From Ferruginibacter lapsinanis (GTDB lineage Bacteria; Bacteroidota; Bacteroidia; Chitinophagales; Chitinophagaceae), in contig NZ_CP086063.1 of NCBI RefSeq assembly GCF_020783315.1, forward strand, positions 1,488,001 to 1,552,000: a DNA stretch of 64,000 nt, in the 5' to 3' direction. Shown piece by piece: positions 20,471 to 29,166 of this stretch. Numbering within the stretch: position 1 is the first letter of the stretch; every line of letters begins with the position of its first letter. Made by a program: the position numbers and the translations under genes. The notes under the pieces were generated by a model. That model made no database searches, had not been told where the DNA came from, and saw only the letters and a list, made by a program, of their open reading frames with translations.

Positions 20471-21622
20471 TTATTTTCCATCAAATAAAATATGTATTGC
20501 CGGAGAATATCCTGTGATAGGAAACAGCCATCTGTTATTAACGGCATTTTCTCTTTGATATTCACCTCTTCTGGTATAGATAGCAATAGCCCCACCATCA
20601 CCCGTGCCACCTGTTGCACCCCAAAAAGGAGGAGGGTATGCTTTTACGATGGCAATATCTGCCACATTTATATTTAATATCTGGTCAAGATCTACTTCCA
20701 TCTCATCTATATAGAAAGCCTGAGTTGTTTTGCCCCGCCAAACCACTTCACTTTCGCCAAAACGACTGATCGTAGTGGTTAGCCCCGCTATTCGGCTACG
20801 TAAAAAAGAAATGCAATCAGGATAAGATAATATATCATTGTTGTCTAAACAATCTACTACCCGTTCATCTCCATCGTTAAATAATCCGGTACTGAATTCT
20901 TTATTAAATTTTTCTGCTCTTGATTTTTTTATAGCTGTTACAGTAACTTCTTTTAACAGAACTGATTTGTTTTTGTCGTGGCCGGTTGTTTTTTTTGTGT
21001 CATTATGAGCAGTTACAGTATCCATTGATACAGGTGTATCTTCCTGTAAGATGATCGATGTACTGAATGTTGAATCGGTAAAGTCTTTTAAAGAAGGAGA
21101 TTGTTTAATAAGAATATTAGGTTTATCCTTTTTATTTGCGAGGGTATAGTTAAAAACCAAACTGGCTCTATTTTCAAAGATCAGCCCGGGTAGCGTAAAC
21201 TGCTTATCATCCGTTAGTTTTATTGTTTTGTTGTATATCCGCTGGTTTTTAGTGATCAATAATGCATTGATTGTTTCGCTATTGGTTCTGTTTAAAACCA
21301 TTCCACTTACTTCAAAAATTTTCGGAAAGAATGCTGCCCTTAATTTTAATGTTCCCTTCTGATAGTTGGCAGGAATAACAATGCCATAATAATTGATCGT
21401 GTCAATTACAGGGAGATAAAAACTATCCGTTTTAGCTGCTGTGGTTTGATAAGCGGTAACCAATAATGTTCCCGGCTTTTGTTGAATTGGATTGACCACT
21501 GTAAGCCAGACCGTATCATTGGTTACATTTTTCTGACAAGAAATTTTTAACGGATAAGCAGATTGAGCATGAACATATCCCGACAGTAAACAGATAAAGG
21601 CTGTAAATAATCTTTTTTTCAT
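20471..21622 (-). CDS. Exported protein with TonB-receptor plug-like domain, no barrel
   Basis: This 383-residue protein has a signal peptide (MKKRLFTAFICLLSGYVHAQ). The N-terminal half is beta-rich with no assigned family. The C-terminal part (about 225-370) starts KEVTVTAIKK and contains FLRSRIAGLTT, YIDEMEVDLDQILNINVADIAIVKAYPP and GDGGAIAIYTRRGE. These are the landmarks of a TonB-dependent receptor plug domain (name the variable, then the vertex and GAIxIYT motif). The usual beta-barrel of roughly 600 residues is absent: the protein ends soon after the plug. It may be a natural plug-only protein of this group rather than a truncation, since no barrel remnant follows. It lies 36 bases downstream of glyS on the same strand. 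Confidence 0.65.
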   Translation of the reverse strand: MKKRLFTAFICLLSGYVHAQSAYPLKISCQKNVTNDTVWLTVVNPIQQKPGTLLVTAYQTTAAKTDSFYLPVIDTINYYGIVIPANYQKGTLKLRAAFFPKIFEVSGMVLNRTNSETINALLITKNQRIYNKTIKLTDDKQFTLPGLIFENRASLVFNYTLANKKDKPNILIKQSPSLKDFTDSTFSTSIILQEDTPVSMDTVTAHNDTKKTTGHDKNKSVLLKEVTVTAIKKSRAEKFNKEFSTGLFNDGDERVVDCLDNNDILSYPDCISFLRSRIAGLTTTISRFGESEVVWRGKTTQAFYIDEMEVDLDQILNINVADIAIVKAYPPPFWGATGGTGDGGAIAIYTRRGEYQRENAVNNRWLFPITGYSPAIHILFDGK

Positions 21623-21658
21623 TGGAGTTGTAAAATAAGTATTTACAGCCTGAGATAC

Positions 21659-23131
21659 CTACGAAATTTTCTCTGTTATCAATTGTTTAACATCTTTTAA
21701 TGCGATACGTTCCTGGGTCATTGTGTCTCTGTATCTGATAGTAACAGTATTGTCTTCTTTTGTTTGATGATCGATGGTTACACAAAATGGTGTACCAACG
21801 GCATCCATTCTTCTGTATCGTTTACCTATAGCATCTTTCTCTTCATAAAAGCAATGAAAAGATTCTTTGCAACTATCAAATAATTCTTTTGCAATTTCTG
21901 GTAATCCATCTTTTTTCAACAATGGTAAGATGGCCAGTTTTGTAGGAGCAATTTTTGCAGGGATCTTTAAAACAACACGGCTGTCTTCAGTGCCATCTTC
22001 TTTCAACCATTTTTCTTCGGCATAAGCCAGGCTGATGATAGTTAAGAAAAGTCTGTCTAATCCAACGGATGTTTCCAATACATATGGAACGTAGTTCCCG
22101 TAAGCCTTTCCGGTTGCAGGGTCAATATCATTATCGAAATACTGCATTTTCTTTTTGCTGTATGTTTGATGCTGGCTCAGATCAAAATCAGTACGGCTAT
22201 GAATACCTTCTAATTCTTTCCAGCCAAAAGGGAATTCAAATTCTATATCCAATGCGGCATCTGCATAGTGAGCTAATTTAACGTGATCATGAAAACGCAA
22301 TTTTTCGGCAGGTATACCCAGGCTTTCGTGCCATTTTTTTCTGGTTTCTTTCCAATAGTTATACCATTCCATTTGAGAGCCGGGACGAATAAAGAATTGC
22401 ATTTCCATTTGTTCAAACTCTCTCATTCTGAAAATGAATTGTCTTGCAACAATTTCATTTCTGAAAGCTTTGCCGGTTTGTGCAATACCAAAAGGTATTT
22501 TCATACGGCCGGTTTTTTGCACATTTAAAAAGTTTACAAAAATACCTTGGGCCGTTTCCGGACGTAAGTATACTTTGTTGTCTTCAGGATTATCTGAAGC
22601 TACTGCACCAAATTCTGTAGAGAACATCAGGTTAAACTGACGAACATCTGTCCAGTTGCTGGTTTTGCTGATGGCGCATTTTATTTTATTGTCTTCAATT
22701 AATTTTTTTAATCCCACATAATCATCTTTTGTCAGCAATGCATCCATTGAGGCCAACACATCTTTGGCCAATTGCTCATTGCCAATTGCAATTTGTTCAT
22801 CAGCAAATCCTTCAATTAAGTGATCAACTCTGTACCGTTTCTTGCTGTCTTTATTGTCAATCATCGGGTCACTGAAATTATCAACGTGCCCACTTGCCTT
22901 CCATACAGTAGGGTGCATAAAAATAGCCGCATCAATACCCACGATATTGTCGTGTAACTGCGTCATGCTTTTCCACCAATAGTCACGGATATTCTTTTTT
23001 AACTGAGCACCGTTTTGTCCATAATCATAAACGGCAGATAAACCGTCATATATTTCAGACGATTGAAATATGTACCCGTATTCTTTACAATGAGATATTA
23101 ACTCCTGAAAATTGTTTGCTTCGTTTGCCAT
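21659..23131 (-). CDS. glyS: Glycyl-tRNA synthetase, dimeric type
   Basis: This is a 490-residue class II synthetase of the single-chain (alpha2) type that charges tRNA-Gly. The N-terminal motif 1 region includes GYIFQSSEIYDGLSAVYDYGQNG. Motif 2 is EIVARQFIFRMREFEQMEMQFF (seen as FRMREFEQME). The motif 3 region contains YVLETSVGLDRLFL. The C-terminal anticodon-binding domain follows (KIAPTKLAILPLL). Length and motif order are normal. The ATG is preceded, 8 bases upstream, by a TAnnTTTG element. The plug-like gene follows 36 bases later and may be read from the same transcript. Confidence 0.96.
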   Translation of the reverse strand: MANEANNFQELISHCKEYGYIFQSSEIYDGLSAVYDYGQNGAQLKKNIRDYWWKSMTQLHDNIVGIDAAIFMHPTVWKASGHVDNFSDPMIDNKDSKKRYRVDHLIEGFADEQIAIGNEQLAKDVLASMDALLTKDDYVGLKKLIEDNKIKCAISKTSNWTDVRQFNLMFSTEFGAVASDNPEDNKVYLRPETAQGIFVNFLNVQKTGRMKIPFGIAQTGKAFRNEIVARQFIFRMREFEQMEMQFFIRPGSQMEWYNYWKETRKKWHESLGIPAEKLRFHDHVKLAHYADAALDIEFEFPFGWKELEGIHSRTDFDLSQHQTYSKKKMQYFDNDIDPATGKAYGNYVPYVLETSVGLDRLFLTIISLAYAEEKWLKEDGTEDSRVVLKIPAKIAPTKLAILPLLKKDGLPEIAKELFDSCKESFHCFYEEKDAIGKRYRRMDAVGTPFCVTIDHQTKEDNTVTIRYRDTMTQERIALKDVKQLITEKIS

Positions 23132-23139
23132 AATGGCTG

Positions 23140-23147
23140 CAAATATA
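23140..23147 (-). promoter_or_regulatory. Promoter -7 element TAtaTTTG for glyS
   Basis: The sequence on the minus strand reads TATATTTG, with only 8 bases to the glyS ATG. The transcript would have almost no leader. Confidence 0.5.
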
Positions 23148-23233
23148 AAGATTGTTAGCGGCTCATAAACTTAGCTACGCTATTTTTTATGAGCCGGGCA
23201 AAAACAACTTCATTCAACTTTAGTGGTACCATT

Positions 23234-23252
23234 TATCCTGAGGAACGAAGGG
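23234..23252. repeat. Phrase-type intergenic repeat (CCTGAGGAACGAAGG)
   Basis: A short phrase containing CCTGAGGAACGAAGG lies between glyS and the YihY gene. The same phrase is common as an intergenic filler in Bacteroidota and other genomes (general knowledge, not checked here). The open frame overlapping it at 23189-23392 is not considered a gene. Confidence 0.4.
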
Positions 23253-23308
23253 CACTCTTGCACTTCATCACTTTATTGAGCTTTTATCAGAGCGTAGGAT
23301 GTCTTGTA

Positions 23309-24295
23309 TTATGCAGGAGGTTGGGCCGGAGGTGTTTCCGGAGTTGTAATTACAGCTTTTTCTTCGGGTTGTTCCTGTATGGACTTTACTGATTCAACTT
23401 CAATCTCCTGTACCCACACGGCATAATGATTAGGGTATATCCTTGATCTGGTATATATGGCATATACATGTGTAAAAACTGCACCGAAATATAATATGAT
23501 AGCTGAGTAATACACCCAAAGCAACATTACGATCACCGAGCCGGCTGTTCCGTAAGTAGATGATAATTTGCTATGTCCAAGATAATATCCAATCAAAAAT
23601 TTACCGGCCATAAAAAGAATGGCAGTTGTAAAAGCGCCGGCCCTTACACTTTTCCATTTTATATGTGCATCAGGTAATACTTTGAATATCATCCCAAAAA
23701 GTAATGCAGTGATACCAAATGTGAGTAACACATTAAAAACATATACCATGATCACCGTTAATTCAGGGAATAGTTGTGTAAGACGGTTGATCAGCAATCC
23801 CATCAACCCATTGATAAGTAAGGAGACCAGTAATAAAAAACCAAGGCTGATTACAATGGAGAATGAAATGATTCTGTTGAAAAGCAATTTCAGGAACCCT
23901 TTTCCTTTACGTGGCTTGGCTTTTAATTTCCAGATAAAATTAATTGAATCCTGTATTTCATTAAATACTCCGGTTGCACCAAATAATAGGGTAGCGCCAC
24001 CAATGATCGTTGCAATCTTATTGCTTTGTGATAAAGCGGCATTACTTATTGTATGTTGTATTTGCAAGGCAGCTTCAGTGCCAATGAATCCGGATATCTG
24101 GTTGTATAGTGTACCTTCAATTGCGGCACGTCCGTAAAAGATATCACTGACCGAAATGATAATGATGAGCATGGCGGGCAAAGAAAAGATGGTATAAAAA
24201 GCTAACGCGGCACTCAGTTTCAATACCCTGTTGTCGATAAAATCACTAAAGGATTGCTTTAGTACCGGCCAGATAAATCTTATCGAAGCGTTCAT
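23309..24295 (-). CDS. YihY/BrkB family membrane protein
   Basis: This 328-residue integral membrane protein has about six hydrophobic segments. It carries the family landmarks LSAALAFYTIFSLPAMLIII near the N terminus and GSVIVMLLWVYYSAIILYFGAVFTHVYA near the C terminus. The last 45 residues are hydrophilic and proline/glutamate rich. The family was formerly annotated as ribonuclease BN; the true function is unsettled, with transport or efflux suggested. It starts 4 bases after the end of the MazG-like gene, so it is almost certainly co-transcribed with it and with dtd. Confidence 0.88.
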   Translation of the reverse strand: MNASIRFIWPVLKQSFSDFIDNRVLKLSAALAFYTIFSLPAMLIIIISVSDIFYGRAAIEGTLYNQISGFIGTEAALQIQHTISNAALSQSNKIATIIGGATLLFGATGVFNEIQDSINFIWKLKAKPRKGKGFLKLLFNRIISFSIVISLGFLLLVSLLINGLMGLLINRLTQLFPELTVIMVYVFNVLLTFGITALLFGMIFKVLPDAHIKWKSVRAGAFTTAILFMAGKFLIGYYLGHSKLSSTYGTAGSVIVMLLWVYYSAIILYFGAVFTHVYAIYTRSRIYPNHYAVWVQEIEVESVKSIQEQPEEKAVITTPETPPAQPPA

Positions 24296-24299
24296 ATGA

Positions 24300-24635
24300 T
24301 CATTTTAGTTTTTCATTATTCAGGTGCCTGTCTTTGTCTCTTAGGTTTTTCTTTTCAAAATTTTGTTGCAGCGCTGTTGTTAAATCTACGCCTGTTTGGT
24401 TTGCTAAACAAATTAATACAAACAATATGTCTGCCATTTCATCCGATAATTCTTTTCCTTTATCTGTTTCTTTAAAAGATTGTTCCCCATATTTCCTTAC
24501 CATTAACCTGGACAACTCTCCAACTTCTTCCATTAGAATACCCAGATTGGTAAGTTCACTAAAATACCTTACGCCAACGGTTTTGATCCAACTGTCTACT
24601 TGCTCTTGAGCATTTTTAATTGTGATTTCCTGCAT
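24300..24635 (-). CDS. MazG-like nucleotide pyrophosphohydrolase
   Basis: This 111-residue all-alpha protein has the MazG/dUTPase-like metal-binding signature: EEVGELSR (about 36-43) followed by ELSDEMADILF (about 63-73), i.e. ExxE ... ExxD. The family hydrolyses nucleoside triphosphates, often non-canonical ones, to monophosphate and pyrophosphate, acting as house-cleaning enzymes. It is the middle gene of a minus-strand group with dtd upstream and the YihY gene 4 bases downstream. The substrate is not predictable from sequence alone. Confidence 0.85.
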   Translation of the reverse strand: MQEITIKNAQEQVDSWIKTVGVRYFSELTNLGILMEEVGELSRLMVRKYGEQSFKETDKGKELSDEMADILFVLICLANQTGVDLTTALQQNFEKKNLRDKDRHLNNEKLK

Positions 24636-24647
24636 AATTTATTTTTT

Positions 24648-24685
24648 AACCACTAAAGCACAAAGTACACAAAGTTTAACAAAGA
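24648..24685. repeat. Phrase-type intergenic repeat (CACTAAAGCACAAAGTACAC)
   Basis: The 52-bp gap between dtd and the MazG-like gene is filled mostly by a CAAAG-rich phrase (CACTAAAGCACAAAG followed by TACACAAAG and TTTAACAAAG). It resembles widespread ACCAC-AAAG-CACAAAG intergenic repeats of Bacteroidota (general knowledge). Confidence 0.45.
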
Positions 24686-24687
24686 AA

Positions 24688-25140
24688 TTATTCCTTGTCT
24701 TTAGTATCTATCCAGATAGTCACAGGCCCGTCATTCAATAATTCCACTTTCATATCGGCTCCAAATTCTCCGGTAAATATTTTTTTACCCAGATCGTTTT
24801 CTATCTGTACAATCATTTGTTCATACATTGGTCTTGCAAAGTCTGGCTTACTGGCTCGTATATACGAAGGCCGGTTTCCTTTTTTTGTATTGGCATGTAA
24901 AGTAAATTGACTTACCAGCAAAATATCTCCACCATTGTCTTTTAAAGAAATGTTTGGCACTTTATTCTCATCATCAAAAATGCGTAGATTAATAATTTTA
25001 TTACTTAGCCATTGAATATCATCAGTTGTATCTGCGTCTTCAATACCAATAAAAACAAGTAACCCTTTTTGTATTTCAGATATTCGTCTATTCAATACCG
25101 TTACACTTGCATTTGAAACTCGTTGTATTAATGCTCTCAT
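24688..25140 (-). CDS. dtd: D-aminoacyl-tRNA deacylase
   Basis: This 150-residue DTD-fold enzyme removes D-amino acids (and glycine from tRNA-Ala) from mischarged tRNAs. The family signatures are present: MRALIQRVSNASVTV at the start, LLVSQFTLHANTKKGNRPSY (the SQFTL motif, about 76-95), and LLNDGPVTIWI near the end with the Gly-cisPro dipeptide (GP). Length is normal. It is the first gene of the dtd / MazG-like / YihY group on the minus strand, which groups two quality-control functions. It is divergent from nrdJ with a long intervening region. Confidence 0.95.
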   Translation of the reverse strand: MRALIQRVSNASVTVLNRRISEIQKGLLVFIGIEDADTTDDIQWLSNKIINLRIFDDENKVPNISLKDNGGDILLVSQFTLHANTKKGNRPSYIRASKPDFARPMYEQMIVQIENDLGKKIFTGEFGADMKVELLNDGPVTIWIDTKDKE

Positions 25141-25641
25141 GATGTATGTTCTTACTTATTTTTAGTGACCTGCTTCTTTTTTTAAATAGACGGGAAAATA
25201 CAACATCTTCTACAATGCTTAACAGTAAAGCTTTTCCCGTTTATTGTGTCCTGTGCAAAACTTTTGAAAAGCATCAAATTACGATTTATTCATATTATAT
25301 AATTTGCTTATTTAAATAAAGCCCAATACCAGCGCAATTCTTACGTATTGAAAATGTGTAGATTCTTTACTGTAAAGGGTTTTGATCGTTTAAAAATCAG
25401 TAAAACCACGTCAGTGGTGGTTGTTGAAATTTTATCCAATTATCCAAGAAATTAAACAAACATTTTACTTTTTCAGGTGGGGAAAAGTCCGCCAATTCAA
25501 TAGGGTATTGCATTATGAATTTTTTACACATCCCTTTTCCACATTCTGTTAATATCAAAAATGTGAAATGTCGTTAGCAAAAAATATTTTCGTTAACACA
25601 AGCCTTAACAATTACTTAACCCATTTAACGACCTTATTAAT
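25141..25641. other. Long intergenic region upstream of nrdJ
   Basis: This 501-bp region has no gene and no clear TAnnTTTG element. It contains a 14-bp inverted repeat with one mismatch (25185-25198 with 25232-25245, core ACGGGAAAA/TTTTCCCGT), a short hairpin CCAC-GTCA-GTGG near 25405, and a GC-rich hairpin GGTGG..CCGCC at 25476-25493 in an otherwise AT-rich stretch. It could be a structured leader for nrdJ. The conserved B12-box of cobalamin riboswitches was not seen. Confidence 0.5.
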
Positions 25642-28600
25642 ATGCCAACAAAGAAACAAGCAGCTAAAGGATTGCAGTTTAGCAGGCAGTTCACTAAAGA
25701 CGGAGTGAGCCCATATGATATGTTTGAGTACGATTACCGTACATCGGTAATTAAGAATCCGTCGGGTGAGGTCGTCTTTCAAATGGATGATGTAGAAGTT
25801 CCCAAACAATGGAGCCAGATCGCAACAGATATTCTTGCACAAAAATATTTCCGTAAAGCAGGTGTACCAAAAGCAGATGGTACAACCGGAAGAGAAACAA
25901 CCGTTAAACAAGTTGCACATCGTATGGCACATTGCTGGCGTGTGTGGGGTGAAAGAAACGGATACTTTGCATCTGCAAATGATGCGCAGGTATTTTATGA
26001 TGAATTGGTTTACTCGATCTTAAACCAGGGTTGTGTGCCTAATAGTCCACAATGGTTTAATACAGGTTTATACGAAGTGTATGGCATTGCAGGCAAACCG
26101 CAGGGGCATTACTATGTAGATGCAAAAGATGGTCAGTTAAAAAAATCTACTTCAGCTTACGAACGTCCTCAACCTCATGCTTGTTTTATTTTAAGTGTAG
26201 ATGATGACCTAGTGAACGAAGGTGGTATCATGGATCTTTGGGTGAGAGAAGCAAGGATATTTAAATACGGAAGTGGTGTTGGTACTAACTACAGCAGCAT
26301 TCGTGGCGAAGGAGAAAAATTGAGTGGCGGCGGTACTTCGTCAGGTTTAATGAGTTTTCTGAAAATTGGTGATAGAGCCGCAGGTGCTATTAAAAGTGGT
26401 GGTACCACCCGTAGAGCCGCTAAAATGGTTTGTTTAGATTTGGATCATCCTGAAATTTCTGAATTTGTAAACTGGAAACTAAAAGAAGAAGATAAAGTTG
26501 CTGCTTTAATTGCTGCAGGTTATGCAAGCGATTATGAAGGAGAAGCCTATCGTACGGTTAGCGGACAAAACAGCAATAATTCAGTTCGTATTCCAAATTC
26601 ATTCTTTAAAGTATTGGATGCAGATGGCGATTGGGAATTAAAAGGCAGAAGCGATGGAAAAGTGATGAAGACCATAAAAGCAAGAAAATTATGGGATGAA
26701 ATAAATTATGCTGCATGGCGTTGTGCTGATCCGGGTACACAATACGATACCACCATCAACGAATGGCACACATGTCCAGAAGGAGGCCCAATAAGAGCGT
26801 CTAATCCTTGCAGTGAGTATATGTTCTTAGATAACACTGCTTGCAATCTAGCCTCTGTGAACCTTCGTCGTTTCTTTGATGAAAGTGATAATAGTTTTGA
26901 CGTAAAAGGCTTTGAACATACTTGCCGTTTATGGACAGTAGTGTTGGAAATTTCTGTATTAATGGCTCAGTTCCCTTCTAAAGAAGTGGCACAATTAAGT
27001 TATGATTACAGAACATTAGGTCTTGGTTATGCTAACTTAGGTTCAATGCTAATGGTAAGTGGTATTGCTTACGACAGTGAGGAAGCTAGAGCAATAGCAG
27101 GTGCAATCACAGCTATCATGACAGGTGTTTCTTATAAAACATCTGCAGAGATGGCCTCTTTCTTAGGAACCTTTGCTAAGTATGAAGAAAATAAAAAGCA
27201 CATGTTACGTGTAATGCGTAATCACAGAGCTGCTGCTTATGATGCACAGGAAGCATACGAAGGAATAGAAATAAAACCACAAGGGATCAACGCAAAATAT
27301 TGCCCTGATTATTTATTGACTGCTGCTACAAATGCATGGAATGATGCTGTACAGTTAGGCGAAAAATATGGTTATCGCAATGCACAAACAACAGTAATTG
27401 CGCCAACAGGTACAATTGGTTTGGTAATGGATTGTGATACTACCGGTGTAGAACCTGATTTTGCATTGGTTAAATTTAAAAAATTAAGTGGCGGTGGATA
27501 TTTCAAGATCATCAATCAAAGTGTACCACAGGCTTTACGTAATTTAAAATACAGCGAAAAAGAAATTGAGGAAATTGTAAACTACGCCAAAGGCCATGCA
27601 ACATTAGAAGGAGCCCCATACATTAATACACAAACATTATTGGCAAAAGGATTTACAAAAGAAGAATTAGCAAAAGTTGAAAAATCTTTAGGCAGTGCTT
27701 TTGAAATTGGATTTGTGTTCAACGTGTATACACTTGGGGAAGAATGTTTGCAACGCCTAGGATTTACCGAAGAACAATACAGAGATTTTAGCTGGAACTT
27801 ATTGGAAGCCTTAGGATTTACTGATGAAGAAATTGAGGCGGCGAATATTTATGTGTGTGGTACCATGACAGTAGAAGGAGCTCCATATTTGAAAGATGAA
27901 CATTTGCCTGTATTTGATTGTGCTAATAAATGCGGACAAAAAGGTGAACGTTTTATCCATGCACATGGGCATATTCGTATGATGGGTGCGGCGCAACCAT
28001 TCTTAAGTGGAGCTATCAGTAAAACGATCAATCTTCCAAATGAAGCAACAGTAGAAGAAATTGCAGATTGCTATCGTCTGAGCTGGGAGTTAGGTTTAAA
28101 AGCGAATGCGTTGTATAGAGATGGTTCTAAATTGTCTCAACCACTTAGCAATAAATCTGACAAAAAGAAAAAAGCGAGCACTGAAGAAGTCACTGCAGAA
28201 GCAGATGAAGTTGCAATGCCTGAATCATCTATTGTAGATATGAGTAAGCTTACTGTAGACGAATTATTGGATGAAGTAAGCAAACGTATGCAAAATAGCC
28301 CTGATACAGTGTTGAAAGGACGTTTAGCTAAAATCGTAGAAAGAAAAACATTGCCGGCGAAACGTAGAGGCTTTACACAGAAAGCAAAGATCAACGGACA
28401 GGCATTATTCCTAAGAACAGGCGAATATGGCGATGGTACTGTAGGAGAGATCTTCATCGATATGGCAAAAGAAGGAGCCACTGTACGCAGTATGCTGAAC
28501 TGCTTTGCGATAGCAATATCTATCGGATTACAATACGGTGTTCCTTTAGAAGAATTTGTAGAAAAATTTGTGTTCACTCGTTTTGAACCGGCCGGCATGG

Positions 28601-29007
28601 TGGATCATCCGAATATTAAAACAACTACCTCTATCATTGATTTCATTTTCCGTTCATTAGCGTATGAATATTTAGGCAGAAATGATTTAGTTCATGTGTT
28701 GGATAAACCGGAAGTACAAAATTTAGGTGATGAGGCTTGGGACGCTTCTACTCCAACCATTGGAGACAGAGTGCATGAGTTGAGTGAAGTAAGAGTAGTG
28801 GGAACACCTACTAATACAAGCGGTCTTTCGCACAGAACACCGGCTGCATCAAAACCGGCAGCATATCAGCAACTTGATCCGATGAGTGCTGCGGCTAAAA
28901 GTCGTCAGAGCGATGCGCCTGCCTGTACTAACTGCGGAAGTATAACAACCCGTAGCGGAGCTTGTTACAAATGTGAAAATTGCGGAACTCAAGGTGGGTG
29001 CGGTTAA
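25642..29007 (+). CDS. nrdJ: Vitamin B12-dependent (class II) ribonucleotide reductase
   Basis: This 1121-residue enzyme makes deoxyribonucleotides using adenosylcobalamin. The ten-stranded catalytic barrel carries the redox cysteine in PHACFIL (Cys181), the glycine-rich GSGVGTNYSSIRGEGEKLSGGG, and the active-site triad in NPCSEY (Asn388, Cys390, Glu392). The phosphate-binding loop is APTGTIGLVMDCDTTGVEPDF. FDCANKCGQKGERFIHAHGHIRMMGAAQPFLSGAISKT marks the family's C-terminal barrel part. A lysine-rich linker leads to a TSCPD domain (RRGFTQKAKI ... GEIFIDMAKEGATVRSML). The tail has a zinc-ribbon-like cysteine set (CTNC ... CYKCENC ... GCG) that probably also relays reducing equivalents. The start ATG follows a 500-bp untranslated region, and a strong terminator follows the stop. 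Confidence 0.95.
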   Translation: MPTKKQAAKGLQFSRQFTKDGVSPYDMFEYDYRTSVIKNPSGEVVFQMDDVEVPKQWSQIATDILAQKYFRKAGVPKADGTTGRETTVKQVAHRMAHCWRVWGERNGYFASANDAQVFYDELVYSILNQGCVPNSPQWFNTGLYEVYGIAGKPQGHYYVDAKDGQLKKSTSAYERPQPHACFILSVDDDLVNEGGIMDLWVREARIFKYGSGVGTNYSSIRGEGEKLSGGGTSSGLMSFLKIGDRAAGAIKSGGTTRRAAKMVCLDLDHPEISEFVNWKLKEEDKVAALIAAGYASDYEGEAYRTVSGQNSNNSVRIPNSFFKVLDADGDWELKGRSDGKVMKTIKARKLWDEINYAAWRCADPGTQYDTTINEWHTCPEGGPIRASNPCSEYMFLDNTACNLASVNLRRFFDESDNSFDVKGFEHTCRLWTVVLEISVLMAQFPSKEVAQLSYDYRTLGLGYANLGSMLMVSGIAYDSEEARAIAGAITAIMTGVSYKTSAEMASFLGTFAKYEENKKHMLRVMRNHRAAAYDAQEAYEGIEIKPQGINAKYCPDYLLTAATNAWNDAVQLGEKYGYRNAQTTVIAPTGTIGLVMDCDTTGVEPDFALVKFKKLSGGGYFKIINQSVPQALRNLKYSEKEIEEIVNYAKGHATLEGAPYINTQTLLAKGFTKEELAKVEKSLGSAFEIGFVFNVYTLGEECLQRLGFTEEQYRDFSWNLLEALGFTDEEIEAANIYVCGTMTVEGAPYLKDEHLPVFDCANKCGQKGERFIHAHGHIRMMGAAQPFLSGAISKTINLPNEATVEEIADCYRLSWELGLKANALYRDGSKLSQPLSNKSDKKKKASTEEVTAEADEVAMPESSIVDMSKLTVDELLDEVSKRMQNSPDTVLKGRLAKIVERKTLPAKRRGFTQKAKINGQALFLRTGEYGDGTVGEIFIDMAKEGATVRSMLNCFAIAISIGLQYGVPLEEFVEKFVFTRFEPAGMVDHPNIKTTTSIIDFIFRSLAYEYLGRNDLVHVLDKPEVQNLGDEAWDASTPTIGDRVHELSEVRVVGTPTNTSGLSHRTPAASKPAAYQQLDPMSAAAKSRQSDAPACTNCGSITTRSGACYKCENCGTQGGCG

Positions 29008-29042
29008 TTTTTTTACTAATCCTAACCATAAAAACAAAGTAG

Positions 29043-29074
29043 AGCCCCTCGATTTTATCCTGGGGCTTTTTTTA
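29043..29074 (+). terminator. Rho-independent terminator after nrdJ
   Basis: The arms AGCCCC (29043-29048) and GGGGCT (29062-29067) are followed directly by eight T. It lies 36 bases after the nrdJ stop. Confidence 0.85.
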
Positions 29075-29166
29075 TGACTAAGACGGAAGATCAACCTTGA
29101 AATACCCATATCAAGGTATTTGATTACCCAATTATTTGTTTGAAATTTATAGACAAAATAGAAAAT

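Noticed and set aside
23189-23392. Plus-strand open frame of 67 codons between glyS and the YihY gene
   Set aside because: It overlaps the coding end of the YihY gene and a phrase repeat, and shows no protein-like pattern.
23619-24137. Plus-strand frame of 172 codons opposite the YihY gene
   Set aside because: The opposite strand has a clear membrane-protein family match; this frame has no recognisable features.
25141-25641. Cobalamin riboswitch upstream of nrdJ
   Set aside because: GGTGG and TCCGCC words are present, but the conserved B12 box and the core order could not be found by eye; only a model search would settle it.
28137-28598. Minus-strand frame of 153 codons within nrdJ
   Set aside because: It is antisense to the TSCPD/linker region of nrdJ and has no independent support.
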